Source: Sinonovacula constricta
Lineage: Eukaryota; Mollusca; Bivalvia; Cardiida; Solecurtidae
Direction: 5' to 3'
DNA: 64,000 nucleotides
Assembly: GCA_007844125.1 (NCBI GenBank)
Contig: CM017563.1
Coordinates: forward strand, 29,460,094-29,524,093
This document shows positions 36,516 through 48,921 of the stretch, piece by piece (within the stretch, counting starts at the first letter, position 1; each line of letters starts with the position of its first letter). Made by a program: the position numbers and the translations under genes. A model generated the notes under the pieces. That model was not told where the DNA came from. It was given only the letters and a program-made list of their open reading frames with translations, and ran no database searches.

Positions 36516-36929
36516 GGTGTCGGTGGGATCAAACAAAAAATGCTCTGAAATGCAGGATATGTTGCTAGAATGAATTTCATGCACAAATTATACAAGATGA
36601 TAGGATATGATTTTTTATTTTATTCAATTTATGATTTACTAAATTAAGTAAAGTTTTATCGTATGTCACAAAACAGAAAAAAATAACTGTGAGAAGTATT
36701 ATTACAACAATTTATATTACTTTGAAAATAACTGAAATTACTGAATCGAAGGGACTCAATACATATTATTCTTCAGAAGTATGCAAGTCGCGGCATGTTT
36801 TTACTCACAGGAAAAATCCAAATGTACTTAATTTGATTAAAAAACCATTAGATAAGTTATCCATTGTAAAAAAATACCACAGCACTTTAGTGTGCAATGT
36901 CGAAAAAGAAAATATAATTAACAACTTAC

Positions 36930-36975
36930 CTGAATTTTTACACCTGTGCAAGTAACTAATGTCAACAGGAAGTGA
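36930..36975 (-). other. 5' UTR exon of the repeat-protein gene (3' border firm, 5' border estimated)
   Basis: A consensus donor (TTCAG|GTAAGTTG on the minus strand) at 36930 pairs with the acceptor at 36545, removing an intron of about 385 bp just before the coding exon. The transcription start is not visible, so the upstream border is approximate. Confidence 0.5.
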
Positions 36976-37064
36976 ATTTTGTAATGAGCCTCGGAGTGAA
37001 ATCTATATCCGGTTTGGCGGCTCGTCTACGATAGCTCGAATTGGAATATACTTGCAAACAAGAG
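36959..37064 (+). other. Possible first exon of a divergent plus-strand transcript
   Basis: An open frame starts at ATG 36959 and reaches a plausible donor (AAGAG|GTAAAA) at 37064/37065 after 35 codons. The short stretch is less AT-rich than its surroundings and contains several CpG dinucleotides, as expected of a promoter and first exon. It overlaps the estimated start of the minus-strand gene. I found no convincing second exon, so it may be noncoding or chance. Confidence 0.25.
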
Positions 37065-37147
37065 GTAAAATTATGTGTTTTTACTTGTCCGATTTACTGT
37101 TTTTCTTAAAATTTCGCATTCTTAGATGTCTTATCTGGCTTCTGTGA

Positions 37148-39012
37148 TGTTTGATTGATGAGAATCGGCGGACAACCAACGTATGTTGATAGTTTTCACG
37201 CAGAACTTGCCTAGTAATCCTCGTCATATATGTCCAGATGTGGGGATATTTAAATGGAAGGGGGTGGGTGTTTGTTAGACATAAGATATTTACTTACGTT
37301 TTGGTTAGATTCAACTATTTGCTTAGGTGTTTGTTCCTATTTTAGTTTTTGTCTTTTAACTCAAAATTGTCTTTATAGTCAAGTATTTTTTTACTGAAAA
37401 TGAATAATTATTATCAATAAAATTATGTAGCATGGACCACTGTATTATGGTCGTACTTGTTTGACTTATCTATTATGTGAATGCATAACAATATCAGCTT
37501 ATAAACTTTGAATTTGTAAAGGACAACTAACCTCTAAACCAAAAATGTACCAAAAAATCAACTTATTTTTAGAAATCTAGGTCAAAGCCATTCTGTGTTG
37601 ATTTGCATGTTGAAATATTCGGAATACGCCGGTAATAGAGATGCTTCGATAATACAGAGTTCGAGTATACTTGAAAAAAAAACTATGCCTCAAAGACTCG
37701 CATAGGAAAACCTGATAAGCTGATGAACAAATTTTGCTGAAATTTGTAATCACAAACATTCACTTAAAACACTTTTAGTATTGCTGGTGAAGTCGAATAA
37801 TCCACCTCTGGTTATACCAAAATATTCACAAAAATCCCCACCCTTATTGTTGGTTGTGTCAGGAGCACCAAGTTAACTGGACAAGCAAGTCATTGACTAA
37901 ATGGGGCCAAAGTTAGTGGGATCATAAGTAAAATTACATATAATTTGCAAAGTTAAAAAGAATGGTTGCAAAATTATTTGAACTCCTTAGTAAACTTAAT
38001 AAAAAAAACTTTATTTAAAAGAAAACAAACTGTAATGCATTTTCTAATAATTAACCTCAAACATTCAGGGAAAATATGTGCACACTGAATGATTCTTATC
38101 TCTTAATATATGATTTATAGAGCATGTCAGTAATATAACACTACTAAGATGCTCATGCATAGGAAACCATTTACAGTTGAATAGTGCTTGTCATGATGTT
38201 ACTTAAAACTTGGCCTCCCTGGATACTAGGCAATCCTGTATGCTTGGTTCTCCTATTAACTGGCTTCCCAGAATTAGAACAGCACTAGGCTTGTGATACA
38301 TTTTTTACTATATTACAAAGGAACATTTATGCCAAACATAAGCAAAATGATGCACAATCATAGACAGAACTCACTTTCCCACTGCTTACTGAAGTCCCCT
38401 TCAGATAGTGAAATTTCAGATTTCATGTTTTCCAAGTGTTGAGAACATGTCTAAGTTTCCCTTATTTGGTAAAGCGTTTTAGTTGATACTTAAAGTGGTC
38501 AGGGACTGTTTTTTTTTTTTTTTTTCATTTTTTGCTGGCAAGAAAAGCAAAACTTTGAAACCATATTATAAATAATAGATGAAAACATTTAATAACTTGT
38601 CTGTATATATTTGAGCATGTTGTCTTTCAAAAGGTATCAGGTGTATGGAAATCTTTTTTTGTTAACTTGTCTTCAGCAGTGGTCAAGTAAACTTGTAAAA
38701 TATTCTTGTTTGATAAAAATTACTATTTGTCCAGACATTTTACTTAACTAACACACTGGTTAAAAAGTTGTCTATTAGAAGCACATTATCATATAAAATG
38801 TATAGTTTTACCAGCAGATGGCATGCATGTCTTTGACCTAACCATTCATACATTTGACTTGTTTGCAAAAGCTAAATGAGAAAAAGATTTTTGTCTGTCC
38901 AGCTATCTGAGTTGAACAAGTTGAAACACAGGTTTCCAGGCCAATGGATTATGCTGTCTTAGGGTTAGGATAATCACTATCATTATATTTAATACTCTAG
39001 TCCTCATGCAGG
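37148..39012. other. No gene seen
   Basis: AT-rich sequence with short frames only. A poly-T run lies at about 38510-38525. Confidence 0.5.
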
Positions 39013-39217
39013 TCAGTAGTCTAGTGGTTAAGACTTTGGACTCCAGATCAGAGGGTCCCGGGTTTGAACCCCGAGATTGACCACATGATGTTACTGCTTG
39101 AGCAAGACTTTTTGCTGCACATTGCTCCAGGTACCTGAGTACTGGTTCTTCCCAGGAAGTGGACAGCCGAGAGGGATTAATATAAGTTGAAAGAACTTGT
39201 TTCCTAATCAACTATAC
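39013..39217 (+). mobile_element. tRNA-SINE family 4, well preserved
   Basis: The tRNA-like head has an A-box region AGTCTAGTGGTTAAGAC and a B box GGGTTTGAACCCC. The body (TGAGTACTGGTTCTTCCCAG, GAGAGGGATTAATATAAGTT) matches the copy in EGLN intron 1. Confidence 0.75.
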
Positions 39218-41390
39218 ATAAAAGGGTTTAAACTAAATTCTAGCCCTAAAATTCTCCAAATTTCTACCCAGTATATCTTATTCTAACGTCACACACCATA
39301 CACTGATGGTCCAAATACTGACACAGTTTTGTAGATAAATAATAAAATATGTGTATTATAAATTGTTGAGCCTTTTTTTTCTCATTTCTCCCACAGGGTC
39401 AAATGCCTTTTTCATGGCAGTAACCTTTAACACTTAGGGTCTGATTTGAACATGATCATATTTTTTATATAGTATTTCAAATGATCATACAGTCAAGTTT
39501 ATTTCAGTGATAAAGTCAGAGAATTATTTTAAATTTGAAAATAAATAGTTGTGATTTAAGTACATTTAGAAACTGAGGAAGATTTTTACATTGACTTCAA
39601 TATTGAAGTTTGCTGTCCACTAAGGTCATATGCTTTCAAGATGGCACCGGTAACTGTAGCATAGTGAAACATAGCCAATATGCCTTTTTTATGGTTGAAG
39701 ATTTTGATAAGATTTTAGAATTTCTGTTTAAAAATTGACCTTTGGGGAAATTTACTCATCATATTCAATAACTGTCCGTTTAGCTTAAGCACTGCCTTTT
39801 GCATTTATTATATATGCCAGTAGGTTAACAGAGACCGGTAAATGCTTACATCATAGTGTACCTCTGCTTTTTCTAAAATTTCAAAAAGGCTAGGATATTT
39901 TCATAAAATTTGTGTGGCATAAGTATTTTGTAATTTACTTTACTTCTTGGAGAAGGTATCTGAGCTATGAAATATAAAAGGGCTGATTGTAAACATATCA
40001 AGTGTCCCAGAGTGTGCTATGTACAGTAGTCTGTCATGGGCCATAAACTCTGTCAAGGCTACTTGGAGACCGTTTGTGGAACCCTGTGGGTTTTTTTTCT
40101 AAGAAATGCCAACCAATTTTATTGAAAGAGAAAAGCAGAGGCCCTTTTGGACAGGATAAACTTATATCAGCTTTGTATATACATTCCCCTAGTTTTCAAA
40201 CATTAGTACAGTGATAGATCATAATGAGTCTAAAGATCTAAACCATCAGTTTTATTCAAGCCATATTTATAACACAGGTTGGCATGAAAAAGTGTTTGAC
40301 ATATGAAGGACCAGCTATTTTAATTCATAACAAAAGAGTGAGCAAAACAAAAACAGCTGGCTGGGCTAACTTTGTCAGAAACACATGCATCTGCTCATTC
40401 TGTTGAAGTAACTGTAGCAGTGAGTCACCTGGTTCGTCTGGAGTTTTCTAAGAGCATTACTTCCATGACTGTTATGATGTTAGATAATTAGCAACAGGTC
40501 ATGTGTTAGGTGTTGGATATTAATGACCATCATTAATGTGGTTGGCATGAGGTCTTCCCCCCCACCCTACACCCCCCTCCGACACACATACCCACCCTAC
40601 TCTGCCCATGTGTTTCTGGACTGGAGTTACTGAATACAAATGTATTTATGTGCTATGTGTACTGCTCAGGTATAAAGCATGCACTCATTTAACTCAATGA
40701 ATTTGGGAATTTCTCTGGTCTAGGCAAAGGGTGAAGATCCAGATCTATTTGCTGCTAAGGCTTTAATGAGTCATCCGTTGTTAACCAAGCATGGAGTTGT
40801 GAGCAGATCCTGTGGTAAGAAATTACTACTGGTTATTATGAATGAAGTATGATGAGGCTTAACTTTCACATTATATCATAGAAGTCAATACAATCTGAAA
40901 GCTTTTGTCATAAGAGTTGGTAAAACATAAAAGCTTTTGTCATAAAAAAATTGGTATTAGGATTGGTCAATTGTCATAGAAGTCGATATTAAGGGGGGGG
41001 TGTTATGTTCCAGTGCTTTGTTATTACCGAGTGTGGTAGGGATATCATGCATATATGAGGAGATATGGTCATAGATCTGCTGGATTAGAGGGATAAGCTT
41101 TAAGTATCTAGATCAGACTGGATTGTGTTGTATTGCAGATTTGTTAGCCTCACTTGGAGATGGCTGTGTACTGCCCGTACTGACCAATTGTAAACAATGT
41201 GTCAAACAGGACAAAAGGTATTACAGTATATTAACACTTAACCGGCTAAGCAAACATTGATCGGACTAAAGCTAATATTGTAGATCCAGATCAGTCAGCT
41301 TCTGTGGGGTTTGATCCTGGTCTAGTTAAAGGACTTAAATGTTGGAAGGTCTTCCAACTGACCTGCTTCTTCCTTCACCAAAATAGCTCA
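39218..41390. other. No confident gene; two weak candidate exons
   Basis: Mostly AT-rich. A C-rich tract lies at 40557-40600. Candidate exons at about 40724-40813 and 41139-41218 are discussed among the findings. Confidence 0.4.
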
Positions 41391-41401
41391 AAGTTGTTAT
41401 A

Positions 41402-41560
41402 ATGACTCATGTTCATGGCATGCTATACACAGTAAAGGCAGCACTTTATCTGCTTCAAGTGGACACCGTCTCCAAATACTGTTGGTGGGATGATAAACAC
41501 AACAAACAAACCATAAAAAAGGGTGTCTCCCTTCAAAAGTGGGAGAGTTCACATGTATGG
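41402..41560 (+). mobile_element. SINE family 2 3' fragment plus CTCTCCCACTTTTG-type repeat
   Basis: GGCATGCTATACACAGTAAA and GGCAGCACTTTATCTGCTTC, then GGTGGGATGATAAACACAAC, are the 3' part of SINE family 2. The following GGGTGTCTCCCTTCAAAAGT matches the complement of the repeat at 28183. Confidence 0.55.
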
Positions 41561-41683
41561 AATCAGGCAGCACCCAACTACACTATTAGTGTATGTTTGA
41601 ACCATTTGTGCCTAGCCAAGTGTCACTCGGCGAGTGAGGTTAGAAAAGATTTTAAAGACGCGCTATTTGATCCTTTAGAGTAG

Positions 41684-42982
41684 GACTCTTTGTTAACACT
41701 ATTACTAAACATCCTACATACTCAGGGGTGTATTTATTTATATAAACAAATATTATGTTGATCTCTGGTGAATTATGTGAATGAAAATCATATCTCCTGT
41801 GTATTGATCTTGGACAGGTGTTTTTCTGTGATAGATATTATTGGAAAATTCTTTTTTGAACTTTCTTGTGGTAAACAAAATAATTGTTTAGGAAAATATT
41901 GCAGGCAAGTTTAAATTTTGTTGAAGTTAGTTTATTTCAGTTTGTTAGAGTATTTAAGTTACTTGTACATTGATATTTTTGGTGTGCGATTTGCGATTTT
42001 AGCTTAAATTTTTCAAGAAAAGGGCATAATTAATATATCTGCGCTTAAAAACGCAGTTGATAAACTAGTTATTATAACGTCTGAAAAATTTCATATCCAT
42101 AATACATCGTCTTTGAGCAATTACTACGAGGTAAAAATTGGAACACCGATATGTTACACGCACTTGTTTCCTGTTTATATTGGCCGTACTATACGATGAT
42201 GGTAACCAGATCGATCTCCAGTCATTTCCGTTTTCATTTTTGAGACGCCAATGTCATGCCTCCTAAAAAGAAACTTCATCTGTCGTCTGATCAGCGACTT
42301 TTCAGTCTGTGCATGCAATGCAATACATAACTTGAACAGTGTTAGTTTATGAAAAGCTTTGAAAACTTTCTGGTGAAGTTCTTTCATTTAAAATGTTTTT
42401 TTCGCAGTGATGTTGTAACCAGTTACTGTCACATAATGACCCTAGTCTCTTGTCTAGTCTTGGTTAATTTTGATTTATATGAATATATAATGTTTATGTA
42501 AAATGAATGTACATTGTTATTTGTTTTTTTTGCGCAAAAATTAAATTTTAGTCAAAGATTACTAAAAAATTTCATTAATTTTGAAAAAAACACATTGTTT
42601 TCAAATATGTACACTTTTTTATCTCATACTTTTCAAATGAAAAAATATCGCTGCTTGTTAGAACAAGTGGGTTGTTTTGGATAATTTTACATCTAACCCC
42701 AGCATATTTTTTAAAAATTTTGATGAAATTTCCCAATTACTATAGGAACATGATTTGTGCAACTGATATTTTCATTACCATCAGTTGAAAATTACAGGTG
42801 TTTCCTCTTTCTTAAGTATTTCAGATGTTCATTTAATAGAGAGATTTACAAACAGTTGTAGGGTGTAGGCCCTTGACTTGCAGTTCTAGTTTAATTTATA
42901 AATGTTTAAAATTATTTTTATTTTATTACATATATCTGATCCTGGCTTAGGTTTTCCTGTTATTGATTTTATTTTTGTATTT
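41684..42982. other. No gene seen
   Basis: AT-rich sequence with poly-T tracts. No domain-bearing frame or obvious repeat. Confidence 0.45.
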
Positions 42983-42993
42983 TCTTTTCTTAC

Positions 42994-43273
42994 CACCGGC
43001 TGCAAGAGCTCAAGTGGTAGAGCGACAGCTTGTGGATCGGGAGGTCGCGGGTTCGAACCCCGGCCAGATCATAGCAAAGACTTTAATGTTGGTAGTAGTG
43101 GCTTCCCTCCTAGCGCTCGGGCCTAAGGGGACAGCATAATGCCTGACTCGACGGTGTCAGTATAATAGACCGACCAGGTTTAGTCCCTGGGCACTCATAA
43201 GTGCCCCGGTGCTATAATGATAGAAATGTCGCAGCACAGTATCGGCAAAAATGCCGGCAAATCCCATCCCAAA
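42994..43273 (+). mobile_element. tRNA-derived SINE family 1, full length, 11-bp target duplication
   Basis: A-box-like GCTCAAGTGGTAGAGCG and B box GGGTTCGAACCCC are followed by the family body and an ATCCC tail. The target duplication TCTTTTCTTAC is perfect (42983-42993 and 43274-43284). Confidence 0.9.
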
Positions 43274-43816
43274 TCTTTTCTTACACCCATGATGGCAGAA
43301 GCTTTATTATAAATTAATAACCATTTAAGTATGATTTTTTATATTTTAAGTATTATTTTTAATGCAAACTATGCTATTTTGTTTTATTAATCTGTTTTTT
43401 ACTTTCGGAAAGTAAGTTTCCCTAACAAGTTTAGTGACTGTCTAGTTTTAAATAAATAAATGTGTTCTACCAGTAATCACCATTTCTAACTAGCTTCAGT
43501 AAAGTTAAATAGAATACATTAATTCAACTGATTCTTTAAGTTTGATCGGAAAAAAGCTATGAAGTTTCTAGCCATGGTTAAACTTTTCATCCTATTTACA
43601 TCTAGCCAGTTGGTGAAATGTGTAATTATAGGCTTACACTGTGTGACTAGTACGGTATACATGCGGGGCGATTAAACTTTCCTTTCAATTCATTTTGTAA
43701 AGAATAGTTTGTTTAAATTGTTTACTTTCTTCTTTTAAAGCTTGATAAAATTTATATACAATCATGGTGAATAGACTGAAATGTATGAACCTTCTAATTA
43801 ATTGGATTGATAATTG

Positions 43817-44134
43817 TTTGTTTATTTGGTTTATCATCCCACTAAGGGTATTTCAGTTATCTGGAAATGGTGTCCTCTTGAAGCAGATATAGTGCTGCCT
43901 TCACTGTGTTATAGCATGCCGAAATTACCTGGCATAAAACCACACCCAGTCACATTATCCTGACAGCGGGCCAACCAGTCATGGAAATACCCTTATATTT
44001 GCCTGAGCGTTAGCAAGGGAGCTGTACCACTACCATTTTTAACGACTTTTGTATGTTTTGGCCCGGGATTGAACCCTGGGCCTCCAGTACCTGGAGCTGA
44101 TGCTCTACCGATTGCGCTACCACGTCCTTTGGGT
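43817..44134 (-). mobile_element. tRNA-derived SINE family 2, full length, 10-bp target duplication
   Basis: Read on the minus strand: A box (GGTAGCGCAATCGGTAGAGC), B box (GGTTCAATCCC), a body with GGCATGCTATAACACAGTGA and GGCAGCACTATATCTGCTTC, and an AAATAAACAAAC tail. TTGATAATTG is repeated at 43807-43816 and 44135-44144. Confidence 0.9.
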
Positions 44135-44487
44135 TGATAATTGGAAATATACAGACACTAAATAGAATCAGAAGGGTTCTGATTACCCACTAAATGGCAT
44201 GATAAATGCTTATTCAGTAAATGTCATGTTAGCAGTTGATTTTATTGGCTAAGCATATTTATGTTAAGATGGAGAATAAAGTGGAAATACCAAACTGATT
44301 TTTTTAGCTGAAATTTTTAACAATTGTAAGTGTTTTGGGACAAAAGTCAATCAGCTTATGAGGCGAAGAATTTTGATGTCCAACAGGTACATCAGTCTAC
44401 TGGTGTTTTTTTCTTTTAAGATAAATATAATCCAGACAAGCTCATAACAAGATCCCAAGCTTTACTACACAAACAAATCTCAGTACT

Positions 44488-44910
44488 GGACCTGGTAGCG
44501 CATTCAATAGAGCGTCAGCTACAGGTACTGGAGCAGGGTTGTCACTAGAAATATTTTGAGCAGGCTCAATTAACTTTTGAGGAGGCTAGGCTATGCGAGT
44601 GCCAAAGGCATGAAGCGCTGCTAGGGGGGTCCGGGGCCATGCTCTTGACCTATTTTCGTTTTTTTTCTTCAAATTTGAGGCGGCCTGATTTTCGTTTGAG
44701 GAGGTCAAATCGGCCGCCAGCCGCCTCCTAATGACAACCCTGCTGGAGGTTCCCGGTTCAAAACCAAAATGCGAGATGAACTATGGTAGTAGTATAGCTC
44801 TTTTGCTAAAGCTCAAGCAAATATAAGGTTAGTCATACGACTGGTTGGTCCAGTGTCAGGATAACTGAAATACTGTCAGTCAAACAGTAAACCCAATAAA
44901 CAAACAAAGG
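44488..44910 (+). mobile_element. SINE family 2 interrupted by a small MITE
   Basis: The head (CTGGTAGCGCATTCAATAGA) and the rest (GGTTCCCGGTTCAAAACC to CCCAATAAACAAACAAA) are split by the 209-bp insertion at 44534-44742. Part of the body is deleted. Confidence 0.75.
44534..44742. mobile_element. Small TIR element nested in a SINE (209 bp)
   Basis: The inverted ends are CAGGGTTGTCA and TGACAACCCTG. The flanking CTGGAG is present at 44528-44533 and 44743-44748. Removing the insertion and one CTGGAG restores the SINE head. The interior has GAGGCGGC/GCCGCC motifs. Confidence 0.8.
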
Positions 44911-45444
44911 TCAGGTGAATGATTTTCACTTTTGAAGCACAAGTGATCGCATCCGCTTCGCACCTTTAGAAAGGTTCAAATCATGTCTACAATATGCATT
45001 AACCGTGAAGAGCAACATTGCGCAATGCACATTACAATGCTTATCGATACATCAAGATGCATAGGACAACAGCAGTAATAACTCCAATGTGCAGTAAAAC
45101 AATATAATTAGCTTGCTTATGCATAGGGCAACAATAACAGTTCTCTTAGATGTGAAAGGTAAACAGCTTGCTATCTGTCTGATGATCTTTCATTAAGGGA
45201 GTGGATGAAAGGTTTAAATTGATCTATATGGTGACAATTGACAGCTTGGTATCAATAAATGCAGGTCTGTTAAAGACACTAAACCAGTAGCCTAAAGGTT
45301 AATATCAGATAGGTGTGAAAAGGTGAAATGTTGATTATTTATGGTCAACAGGTTACATTCCGACAAAATGGTCGAAGTATGGTAAGAAGATCACTGGATG
45401 TTGTGTTGTTTTTTCTGTTTGTGTGGCAATTGTAAAGCACTGCT

Positions 45445-45535
45445 TTGGGAATTAGGGCATGATTTCTACACAAACTCGTACTAAGTAGAGATAGTTTTGA
45501 ACATCTCCTTTATTGTTAGACAGTAAAAATCTAGT
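45445..45535 (+). mobile_element. Fragment of the TTAA-flanked MITE family
   Basis: TGGGAATTAGGGCATGATTT, ACACAAACTCGTACT and AGTTTTGAACA match the first third of the 19188 copy. Confidence 0.5.
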
Positions 45536-46460
45536 TTTATTACCCTAAGGCTTCCCTTGCTTAGCCTTGAGTCATTTTTATCACTCTATGATTAGACTGC
45601 CTGGGCCAGGCCAGGCCCTGGGGTTAAAATAATGTGTCTTGGTAGTCTATATTGTCACATATTCATGTCATGCTATCATTGTGAGGGCCACACTCTATTT
45701 TTTGACATTGAAAAATATCTTTTAGTCTTAGTCTGACTTAATGTTTGCAAACAGAATTTCACAGCTTTTAGCAGCCTGATTTTAAACAGCTCTCTGGATG
45801 AAGTTGAACTGTGCAAAATATTTAGTAAACATTTGTCATGATTTTCTGAATGTAATATTATACCTTAGTGGGCCTTTTATTACACTCACTGTGATAATTA
45901 TTTCTCCACATTTAGACCAAAATTAGAGGTTTTTTAGAGGCAATTGAGGAAATTTAATCTGGGTTGCTTGGTGTAATTTTACATACATGTAGTGAAGACC
46001 AGAGATCAGAAGAAACCACATGCAATTGTTTTTAATGGAAATTAAGAAAATTATTTTGCACATGTATTAATACTGTATGCAGTAGGAAGTTTTAAGCATT
46101 TTTTAACAGTTTTGTTCAACATTGACTTTACAGTGATAAGATTGATGAGAAATTAATATATGATCATATGTTGCCTCAATAACATTGTTTTTTCCTACTT
46201 GTTTATCTAAGGTTCAGCACATACATCCATATTTTATCGTGACCCTGTCATGTTGCCCAGGCATGATTTAAAGATTTTTAATTCTCGTGTTGACAGTGGG
46301 CTTCTCCTCAATAACTTGTTTGATTGTATATGACTATATGGTTCACGCTCAGCTCTTAATTCAGTGACTTAATAATGATAAGGGTATTTTTTCTGTGAGG
46401 AATAACATATTGCAAATAAATAATAAATTCTTGGTTTTTGCTTCACATCCCAGGTCATTC
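45536..46460. other. No gene seen
   Basis: AT-rich. It has no domain-bearing frame and no clear repeat. Confidence 0.4.
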
Positions 46461-46467
46461 GTCATAA

Positions 46468-46715
46468 CCGACCTGCTAGCGCAATCGGTAGAGTGTCGGC
46501 CCCAGGAACGGTTGGTCCTGGTATGATCCCGGGCCGCAACATACCAAAGTCATTAAAAAAGGTAGTGTTGTAACTTAATTGCAAACCCTCAAGCAAATAT
46601 TATGATAGTTCCACAAGTGGTTGACTTCGTCTCAGGATAATGGGTGTTTCATGCCAGGTGTTTGCGGCATGCTATACACAGTGAAGGCAGCACTATATCT
46701 GGGGTCATTGCCAAT
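46468..46715 (+). mobile_element. SINE family 2, 3'-truncated
   Basis: A box-like CTAGCGCAATCGGTAGAGTG and GGGCCGCAACATACCAAAGT are followed by the body up to GGCAGCACTATATCTG. The tail is missing. Confidence 0.65.
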
Positions 46716-47149
46716 TGTTATGGCAGGCCCATCATTTACCGAATCCTCGTCCTCGGAGCCAGTTAAAAAAGTAGTTGTCCAGTCTAGTTCAAATACTGCC
46801 AAGTATGAATTAAAATACGTCACCTGATGTTCTTTTATCGAAATTGTTAATTCTGCTAAAAGATTTGGTTCCATTATTGGTAATGTTAGATAATACTCTA
46901 CATGTACCATTAAATTACTACCATGTCACTGTGTTTTCAAGAATTTCAATTTCATAGGATGGATAATTTAAATGAAAAAAATATTTTTCTTTAAAGGTTT
47001 AAACTCCTTTTCCCAAAATAGGCAGAAAAAAACCTGGAAACAAAGAACCAAACAGAAAACATAGAAGAAAATGTAACACCTATCACCATAGAGAGTAAGA
47101 GACAGTTTCAATCCAATCTGCAAACATATAATCTCTGTTAGGTCGTTAG

Positions 47150-47290
47150 GCGTCTGTGGCATAGTGGTAGAGTCGCTGATTAGTAACTCCTCTGACTGAC
47201 TTGCGGTGTGCTGGTGGTTCTACCTAGACATGTGTCTGGGGTCTTCCTCCACCAAAAGCTGGACTTTTCTATAATGAACATAAATGGTCG
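47150..47290 (+). mobile_element. tRNA-SINE family 3
   Basis: GTCTGTGGCATAGTGGTAGA forms a tRNA-like A box. It is followed by TGGTTCTACCTAGACATGTG and GGGGTCTTCCTCCACCAAA. Related copies lie near 3440, 24090, 50350 and 60380. Confidence 0.6.
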
Positions 47291-48913
47291 TTTACTACTA
47301 GTTACTTGATATTATATGGGTTACCTGGTGTTATGTAGGGTGGGGGGGTGGTGGGCAAAATTTGCACATTCCTGGCATCCAGTATTGAGACGATGAATGT
47401 CAGTGTTGTCAAGGTGGACTGTCACCCAGCACTGGCTCTGAATGCACAAGAGGCTAAAATTAATGAGCAGGACCGTTAAGGAAGTCATGATAGTGTGGAT
47501 AAATATGCAATTTATTTTCACCTCCAGTACCTTAAAACTGTCTAATAAATCATATGTTCATTTCAGAGAAAACTCATGCAATCACTTAGTTTGCGACTTT
47601 TTAAACAATGTAACGAACTCAAATTTTGATTGTAACCTTACCAGATTTATCTGGTCAGTATTGGTTTTAACTTGAGTTTACATCAACAATGCTCATACTT
47701 AGGATTTTTCACCATGTGATACAGACTGCTTGAGAACACATTTTCTAATACTTTCACATACAATAATAAGAATGACATGGTGTATTATTGTACTTTCAGT
47801 GAATTGAGATCCTGTCATTGGCTGAATTTCTCATACTGTGTTAGAGTGGAACCTGTCATATGCTTTGTTAATAATTAATTAGAATGAAGTATTGCTGATC
47901 CAGCTTTCTACAGTATAGATGTTATGAATACATATTATTTAGCGAGGGTTCTGACCTGGGATGCACTTGTGGTACTGCCTGGACATGTGTTTTGCATTCT
48001 TCTCTCAGTCTTACATGAACAAATAGGTTTCACAGCCAAACTTTTTTACTACAATCTTATAAATTTTAATTGTGATCTACATAAATAGAATCATTTGCTG
48101 CAGGCTTTTGAATGTGTCCTCCATATGTTTCACATATTTAATGTCAAAAAAACATCACCTGTGGTGTGTTCAGCACCCCTGTCTCCATGCCCATTGGCTA
48201 TTTAGATACCGTGAAATGTTATACCCCCCTGAAGGTGCATTGATGTTGCTTAGTTTCATCTGTTGCATAGTCCCATCAAACTATACTCCAGCCTGTCAGC
48301 AGTCATTCACAGTGTGGATATTATTCTGTACTTGTTAATTTCACTGTTCCCAACATATATATATTATAGAAGCTTTCAAGGTGTTAGTGACTTGGTGGGT
48401 CTTTTGTGAAATGTTTGGAGGAAGTGTGTATTGAAGTGGATAGAATACACATACTTTCCTGAAGGTAAACCTTTTTTTGATTGTAGCATGTACTGTTGTT
48501 GACTTGTAATTAAATGTATTTGTTTAAAGCCATATTTGGAAAGAAAGTTTGTTCAACATGTATTTATCCTTCTTGCTGCCTTGAGCCTACTACCCAAGTA
48601 GAACCAGGGCCAGTACTTACCTGAAGCAGTGTGACATCTGTAGTTAATAGTTTTACCTATAAACTAACATCTCATGGTCTACTATGGGTTTAAACCCAGG
48701 ACCCTCCAGTCTGAAGTCCAGTGTGACTCAACCATAGATTTCCCAGTTTAATGCTATACCTGCAGTATTTCTAAATAACCACTATTTATTCTTAGTATTT
48801 GCTGACAAAACCATACAATGGTCGTTGGGCGTATATTGCTAGAGGCTAAGCAGCAACTAGTACAGCTTGTGCTTAGAGAGCTTCCAATTGGAGCTTGCTG
48901 GTCTGGATCTACA
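47291..48913. other. No gene seen
   Basis: Short frames only. A G-rich run lies at 47339-47354. Frames at 47442-47675 and 48072-48338 show no domain. Confidence 0.4.
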
Positions 48914-48921
48914 CTAATTAC

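Noticed and set aside
42994..43080. tRNA gene with good A and B boxes
   Set aside because: The cloverleaf acceptor stem does not close, and the SINE body and tail follow within a target duplication.
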